A stretch of 64,000 bases of DNA from Cerioporus squamosus (Eukaryota > Basidiomycota > Agaricomycetes > Polyporales > Polyporaceae), in the NCBI GenBank assembly GCA_022592435.1, contig JABYQS010000001.1, positions 62,001-126,000 on the forward strand, written 5' to 3'. Each line of letters starts with the position of its first letter. The stretch's first letter is position 1. Shown here piece by piece: positions 58,182 through 64,000 of the stretch. A program made the position numbers and the translations under genes. Below the pieces are notes generated by a model that was not told the DNA's origin, made no database searches, and saw only the letters and a program-made list of their open reading frames with translations.

Positions 58182-60059
58182 ATGTTCAAGCTCTCTGTAC
58201 TCCTCGCCGTCGTGGCAGGCATCCTACCCGTCGCGCTAGGTGCTTCCTCCAGGCCTTCGCGTTGGCACACGAACGGCACGTACATCAACAACGCCACGAC
58301 CGTCGCCGCAGACCCGTATGTGCGGTGGGACGAGAAGACAGGCGCGTACTGGGCGTACAGTACCGAGGGTGCGGACCCGGGGTGGTACTACGGCATTTAC
58401 ACGTCTCCCGACCTCGCGACATGGTCCAAGATCCCTGGAGGTGCGATCAAAACCAATTCCGCGAATATCTGGGCCCAAGACTGGTGGTGGGCTCCGGAAT
58501 GCTACTACAACGTACGTGTTTGTGCTGTCTTGATCAAAGCGGCCCTTCATACTTGATGGTCGTGCATTGCTGAGACATTCATGCAGGAAAAGACTGGGTG
58601 GTACTTCCTCTTTCATGCAGGTCGTTTCCTGAACTCGAGCAAGATCGCAGAATACTTCAAGTCAGTCTTGTCATGGTCTGCGTCCGAGACCGACGCTTAC
58701 TGAATTGCCATAGATATCCTGACTTTGAGGAGGCATCAAAGATCGGCGTTGCCGTCTCGCGCTCACCCTCCGGACCTTTCGTGTCCATCGCGGACCGCCC
58801 TATCGACTACTACCCCTTCGACCCGGACTACTACGACATCAATCTCCTTATGTCCCCTCCGTACCTCGAGCCGCCCACCCACGACGTCGGACTGACCGCA
58901 CCCAAAGGGACGTACATCCCGAGCATCGACCCGAACGTGTTCTGGGACGACGACGGCAGCATCTGGCTCTTCTTCTCGCGCAATGCATATCGGAACTGGG
59001 TCTGGAGCGACGAGTTCGGCAAATATATCGAGGAGAGCAACATCTACGCCGTCCGACTCGACGACGCGTGGTGGAACGACCCGCACGCGAAGACGCTCCC
59101 CGCGGTGCACAAGAGCTTTCGGGACGTGCACAAGAACGAGCCCAAGGACTGGCAGACGTCCGTCAACGCGTCCTTCCCTGGCCCTACACGGAAGGACGGC
59201 TGGGTCGCGGTCATATCGTATGCGCTGCAGCCACAAGCCTGGGAGAACGCGCACGTCAACGACCATGCGGCAAGTGGGGGCACGCTCAAGGACCGGAGGT
59301 GGTCCGAAGGCTCGACCACGATCAAACGGTACGACTCGTACGGCAACCCTGTCTACTTCTTGACCTACAGCGCGAACAAGTACGCCTACTGCTTCGTGTC
59401 TCCTTGCACGTCCTAGTACTGACAGATCTCCATCGCGTTCCAGTTACGAGTCCCCGGACTACGGCGTCGGCTACGCCTACGCGCACTCCGTCTCGGGACC
59501 ATACTACAAGTCCGGCTCGAACCCCGTCCTCTCGCAAGACGCCTCCCGCTCGATCTACTCCACCGGGCACGGCTCCATCGTCGCCTCCAGCGCCACCCCC
59601 AACGAGCTCTACTACCCGCACCACGCGCGCCCCTCGCCCGCGGACGACCGCTACCTGTACACCTCGCGGCTCTTCGTCGAGCCGGACGCGCTCTACCTCG
59701 GGTTCGGGCCCGACGCGGGCGACCTCCGCCTCCCCTCGGGCGTCGCCCCGCTCTCTATACAGGCAAAGGGCGGGCGCAACGGCACGTACGAAGTGAGCGT
59801 GACGAGCGCGTCCGGGGCCGAGTTCGACCTTGCGAACCCGATCAACCGCGTCTCGGCGGAGGTCGTTGATGGAGGCGAGGCGGTGAGCGTGCAGGTCAAC
59901 GACGCGTTGGTGATGGTTGATGGCGCTGCGAGGGGCAAGACAAAGGTGAAATTGGTGTACGAGCGGGCACGCTCGAACTCGACGGCACCATGGTCGCCTG
60001 TGTCGCAGTTCAAGGCTCTCGATGTCGGTGATGTCGTCTTTACAACGATAACTGTCTAA
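58182..60059 (+). CDS. Secreted glycoside hydrolase, GH43-like
   Basis: Extracellular five-bladed beta-propeller hydrolase of the GH43 type (arabinofuranosidase/xylosidase/galactanase group). The signal peptide is MFKLSVLLAVVAGILPVALG. Propeller features: TVAADPYVRWDEKTGAYWAY (N-terminal Asp, expected catalytic base), DWWWAPECYYN (Glu-containing WAPE motif), YIPSIDPNVFWDDDGSIWLF (Asp, expected pKa modulator) and IYSTGHGSIVAS. The C-terminal region after about residue 430 looks like a beta-sandwich. Introns were followed at about 58513, 58660 and 59382; the last joins SAN to NYESPDYGVGYAYAHS. N-glycosylation sites occur near the N-terminus (NGT, NAT). Specificity cannot be told. Confidence 0.88.
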
Positions 60060-60381
60060 AACACGCTGGTGTGCATATGTACTGTTGTCATGCTTTGTTT
60101 GACTGCCGACAGTGCACGACGGTGTGCAGCACAGCAGACACATTGCGGGAGAGGGGATATCGCATCAATTGAATGTGAGAGATGCACAAGTATTACTTGA
60201 CGACAAAGTTGGAGACAGCGGGATGCTATACAGAAACGAGAGCTTGAACCCGACGACAGCGCAGACAACAATTCGACTAAACAAGAGACAGAGCTGCAGA
60301 CAACATCACAGACGGAACCAGAATACACGACGATGACAGCGACCTCACGGTCCAAGCGACACAACTTCGAACTGGAGAAAT
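60060..60381. other. Convergent intergenic region
   Basis: 322 bp between the GH43 gene and the next minus-strand gene. Nothing recognised. Confidence 0.5.
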
Positions 60382-61539
60382 CTACCATAGACCGAAGCCG
60401 AGATTCAGATTCAAGGCAACATTCGAGAGACGAGCGGAGAGATGAGGGGCGTCCACATAGGCAAAGACGATACCGAGCGCCGAGAGGAGGATGAGGATCG
60501 CGAGGTAAAGGTAGCCGGGCGGACGAGAAGCGTTGGTGTCGTAGCGTTGAGCGATGAGTTGCGGAGCCGCGACCTGGGCGTTGGCACGTACGCTCGGTCT
60601 GCGTTGCATGTGTGCGGACCTTGCTCCCGGCGGCATCGCAGGAATGGACGAGGTCTCCCTGGGGTTGCTTGAGCTGGTGAGATGTTCGGACGGGCGGCGA
60701 GACTGATTGAACGCAGCTGTGGGCCCGGATGCGCGGCCGTGACTATTGAAGCAAGTGGCCTCAGAATAGGAATTCCGTTGAACGAGTGACTCGGCGCTAG
60801 GGTTGACAATGGCCAGGCGAGAACGAGACATAGACCGAGAGCGGGATCTTGATCGCGAGCGAGAGCGGGTCTGACAGCGAGGGCGTGATATCGGTCGAGC
60901 AACGCAGTCGAGAGGCAGCGACGAGGTTTCGACATGAGAGGATACTTCTCCGGCCTGTGACTGACAGCGAGGGCGTAATGTCGGTCGAGCGTAGTCGGGC
61001 GGCAGCGGCGGGACTTCGACATGAGATAACACTTCTCTAGCCTGTGCATGGTGCAAGAAGGTACATTAGCCGCATACATGGACCACACTATCACATACGG
61101 GCTTCGATCGGCCGGCAGGTCTGCCGCGCGGGTTGTTGCGAGTGTCGTCGAACCAGCGGACGTGCGGACTGGGAGCCTTCGCGTTGACCTGGCGTGCGCC
61201 TGCCGACGATTTGATACCTCCCTCGAGCTTCTTCTTGGCGACAGGCACCGGGAGCGGGGCGAATAGGGGTGAAATCTGGAAGACCTGACTGGGACGGCCA
61301 CGGTCGACTTGTACCGTACGCCGCTCGCCAGCTTGCTCAATCTGTAGACCGCTGGCGATCTTGCGATGGGGCGATCTGGCTCTTGAAACGGGCACTGGAG
61401 GAGCGTCCAGAGCATTTGACGGTACTTGCGGATGTGAACGCGACGCGGCCGCCTTAGGTTGCTCGTGGCCGCGATCCCTCTCTTTCGCCGCTCTCGACCT
61501 GGTCCATAGAGGTGATCCTTGCGGGACAAGCTTTGGCAT
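60382..61539 (-). CDS. Unrecognised protein with RS run and C-terminal membrane helix
   Basis: Two clear exons (61099 downward and 61041-60382) joined by a 57-bp intron with donor GTATGT, in phase. About 366 residues from the ATG at 61539. The open frame extends upstream without an ATG; a weak extra exon starting at the ATG 61717-61719 also fits the phase. The N-terminal half is basic and Pro-rich. Exon 2 opens with a duplicated unit (REVLSHVEVPPLPPDYARP, then GEVSSHVETSSLPLDCVARP), then TRSRSRSRSRSRSMSRSR, and finishes with one hydrophobic segment, YLYLAILILLSALGIVFAYV, 27 residues from the end. That end suggests a tail anchor. No family recognised. Confidence 0.65.
60871..61050 (-). repeat. 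Tandem duplication (about 87-90 bp x2) across an exon start
   Basis: CTGACAGCGAGGGCG at 60871 and again at 60961, with matching sequence between; the second copy reaches the intron border at 61041. The copies encode 29- and 30-residue units. The CACAG acceptor sequence is present in both. Confidence 0.8.
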
Positions 61540-61821
61540 GGGGGAAGAGAGCGGCGGGCCGGGGATCGCTTGCAATTGAGGGGAGTTTGTCGCCGTTGAT
61601 GGTGGTCCTTGGAGAAGGAACCGAACGCGGCTGCGGTGGTCAGTGTTAGTCACCCCCGTCACGCGTCTCGGTCAATCCGAGCTCTTCCCCGCGCAAAACC
61701 ATGATCACTATCGCAGCATTATGGAGCGTCAATTGCGGGTATAACTTGGAAGAAGTATCCGGAAGGAATGATACCCACAACCTCCAGTCCATCCAGAGTT
61801 AACCACCACCGAAGGACGAAC

Positions 61822-62379
61822 ATGACATTCACCGCCCAACCCCTCCCCGAGGCCACCTCCCCGCTCTACGCCCGCCTCCACTCCCTCGCACTATCCCATT
61901 CACTCCCGCGCGACGCCGAAGAACTCCTCTATATTCGTCACCCATCTGCGATACACGCCTGGGGTCACAACCACCTCGTCCGCCACAACGCGGGCCTGCA
62001 GGATCGCATGGACAATGCGGCCTTCGCCGCACACCTCGCGTCGTCGGGGCGCTACCTCACGTCCCCTACAGAGAGCGCCAAGGTCCACGATATCCTGGTG
62101 GATGAGCACAAGCGGACGGCAGTGGTGCACATGAGCTACTTCCTCATGGCGAAGGGGGCGCCGAACGATGAGGTGGTGGAGAACGATTTGATCTGGGTCC
62201 TGAGGTTCACAGAGGAACAGGAACAGGATGTTAGCGGGCTCGACGGGGTGCGGATCAAAGAAAGCGTCGAGTTCATCGATGCGAGCGCGAGCGCGAGGTT
62301 GGGAACGTTGGTGAGGGCGGCGAATGGTGGCCAGGAGGTGGATAGCGACGTGAGGGGAGGGATCACGCTGAAGGAATAG
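61822..62379 (+). CDS. NTF2-like / SnoaL-type protein (putative)
   Basis: Single-exon gene, 185 residues from MTFTAQPLPEATSPLYARLH; this start is preferred because the upstream 18 codons look unstructured. The helix-rich start and the following strands with HAWGHNHLVRHNAGLQDRMD, KVHDILVDEHKRTAVVHMSY and VENDLIWVLRFTEE read like a cone-shaped NTF2/SnoaL fold, as in many small fungal enzymes and binding proteins. I cannot name a substrate. The family call rests on overall pattern, not on a signature motif. Confidence 0.6.
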   Translation: MTFTAQPLPEATSPLYARLHSLALSHSLPRDAEELLYIRHPSAIHAWGHNHLVRHNAGLQDRMDNAAFAAHLASSGRYLTSPTESAKVHDILVDEHKRTAVVHMSYFLMAKGAPNDEVVENDLIWVLRFTEEQEQDVSGLDGVRIKESVEFIDASASARLGTLVRAANGGQEVDSDVRGGITLKE

Positions 62380-62721
62380 GTTAGGTGCGCGACTGGTACC
62401 TGGTCTTACAGTCGAACGATGCAGGATGTACAGCAGAGCCAAAGGATGTTAACAGACTTGAAGCAGTCGCAGCAGTCATTTGCGAGAACACCGACAGCTA
62501 AAGGGCTCTCAGCTGGCACCATGGCCGAACGGGGCGGAGAAGAGGATTAGCCGCGCAATCAAGATCATACCCCGCGTCGCGTATGGCGCTCTATCACATG
62601 CATGCGGACCTTGTCTCGCTCTGACGCACAACCCATCCTCTCCTCCTCCTCGACCTCCTCGTTCGACCAGGCATTCTGGCGTCTCTCAACGAGCTACTCT
62701 GCTTCATACGACGCGTAGCTG
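62380..62721. promoter_or_regulatory. Intergenic, promoter of ABCD transporter gene
   Basis: 342 bp between two plus-strand genes. CT-rich tracts (TCCTCTCCTCCTCCTCGACC) lie before the next ATG. No other feature. Confidence 0.4.
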
Positions 62722-64000
62722 ATGGCAATACAGTCTACGCTTCGGCCCTCGCAGGAGCGCATCGCGCAGCTCGTTAACGCCTACGCGCAACACCGCCCTC
62801 TAGTCCAGCGTGCCCTCACCGCTGGATTCGTAGTCTATGTCATCTCGACCACATTCAGAGGCCTCTCCGCCAGGCCGGCCGCATCCTCACTGAAACGGAA
62901 GGGCAAGGGGAAAGATGGGGAGAGCTCGAGTAAACCCAGGGTTGCGGTGCGTCAAGGCTTGTCTTCACTTGCAACCGCGGTCTGATACTGGACACCGTTC
63001 CCCGTGCATCTCGTGTAGGTCGATGCTACGTTCTACCAGAGGCTGTCGCGCATACTCCGCATTGTGATCCCCAGCCTGCGCTCGAAGGAGGCTATGCTGC
63101 TGTTCATGCACTCCAGCCTCCTCATCTTCCGCACGGTCATCTCCTTATACGTCGCCGCGCTGGATGGAAAGTAAGCTCACCGACGTAACAGCCAGTTGAT
63201 ATTGTACTCAACCCTCCTCTCTGTGTGCTAGGATTGTCGCATCTCTCGTACGCGCACAGCCCGTCCCTTTCTTGCTGAATATCCTCCGATGGCTACTCGT
63301 CGCTATCCCCGCGACATGGACAAACAGCTGGCTCAGCTATGTCCAGAATAAGCTCGCGTTGGCGTACCGGACACGCTTGACCCAGGAGGTCATGAAGCAA
63401 TACCTGGGCGACGAGAAGGACCCGAGCGATGTCAAGGTTTTCTACAAGCTAGGTGAGCGTCCCGAACTCATCACTGTCGTTCAGGCGTCGCTGATGGCCC
63501 ATAGCAAACCTGGACGACAGGATAAAAAACCCTGACCAGTGAGTCTACCTGAGTGAATACATCACGACGCGCTCATCTCCCGAGTCAGAATGATTACCCA
63601 CGACATCCAGCGGTTCTCAACTCACCTGGCTGCGATTTATGCCAACATCGCCAAGCCGGTGCTTGACGTCATCTTGTACAACTATCAACTCTCGCAGAAT
63701 GTCGGGGCAGAAGGTCTGGTTCTCCTGACTGTCCTGGTGCAAGCTTCTGCGGCACTTCGTGAGTAGGGTCGTATTCACATTCACCACTGGTCCTTGACAT
63801 GCACGATCGCAGTGAGGGCCCTCACGCCTCCGTTTGGCCAGTACACTGCGCTCTCCGCCCAGCTATCAGGCAATTTCCGCCATACACATTCGCGGCTGGC
63901 GGAGTTTGCGGAAGAGATCGCGTTCTTCGGCGGGGAGGAGACCGAGAAGATGCTAGTAGAGCGTGAGTACGCGGGACTGGTGAAGCACGAGAACCACGTA
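62722..64000 (+). CDS. Peroxisomal ABC half-transporter, ABCD/ALD type (5' part)
   Basis: N-terminal part of a very-long-chain fatty acyl-CoA importer of the peroxisomal membrane (PXA1/PXA2, ABCD family). The start MAIQSTLRPSQERIAQLVNA is followed by a hydrophobic segment and a Lys-rich stretch. Later exons give FYQRLSRILRIVIPSLRSKE, LLIFRTVISLYVAALDGKIV, YVQNKLALAYRTRLTQEVMK and NPDQMITHDIQRFSTHLAAI, the EAA-like region typical of ABCD proteins, then PPFGQYTALSAQLSGNFRHT and SRLAEFAEEIAFFGGEETEK. Five or more short introns occur. The window ends before the nucleotide-binding domain, so the gene is incomplete here. Confidence 0.92.

Overview
The window reads as nuclear DNA of a filamentous basidiomycete, most likely an Agaricomycete. 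Genes are dense, GC-rich and broken by many short introns (about 50-80 bp, GT..AG), and nearly every product has its nearest relatives in Agaricomycetes as far as I can recognise. Typical family traits include an RTA1-like protein with a cleavable leader, a kinesin-6, a KNL1/Spc7 and tricalbin. I see no bacterial, organellar or viral genes and no convincing tRNA.

Left part (1-20.5 kb): an RTA1-like membrane protein (-), the splicing ubiquitin ligase PRP19 (-) head-to-head with the co-chaperone SGT2 (+), a kinesin-6 (-) head-to-head with the kinetochore scaffold SPC7/KNL1 (+), an unrecognised 723-residue coiled-coil protein (-), and the glucosyltransferase ALG10 (-) head-to-head with the eRF1 methyltransferase MTQ2 (+).

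Middle (20.5-47.4 kb): a TauD-type dioxygenase (-) diverging from an oligopeptide transporter (+), a HAD/NT5C-like phosphatase (-), a non-autonomous DNA transposon (MITE) with 9-bp target duplications, a beta-carbonic anhydrase (+), then three same-strand membrane-biology genes (tricalbin, RINT1/TIP20 and UGO1-like). Next comes a Myb gene that appears to be spliced onto a C2H2 zinc-finger region (-), head-to-head with the splicing factor PRP17/CDC40 (+).

Right part (47.4-64 kb): a 3.8-kb gene-poor stretch that ends at a small, easily missed four-exon gene (51133-51567). It encodes an 88-residue secreted precursor with tandem Cys-containing repeats separated by Lys-Arg sites; this is the best candidate for something undescribed. 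It is followed by MCM3 (+), a HET-domain protein (-), a secreted GH43 glycosidase (+), an unrecognised tail-anchored-like protein (-), an NTF2-like protein (+) and the 5' part of a peroxisomal ABCD transporter (+), cut by the window edge.

Recurring themes are tight head-to-head pairs with shared promoters and MluI cell-cycle boxes (ACGCGT) upstream of division and replication genes. Three apparent single-base frameshifts in conserved genes (two in MCM3, one in RINT1/TIP20) most likely mark errors in the sequence.
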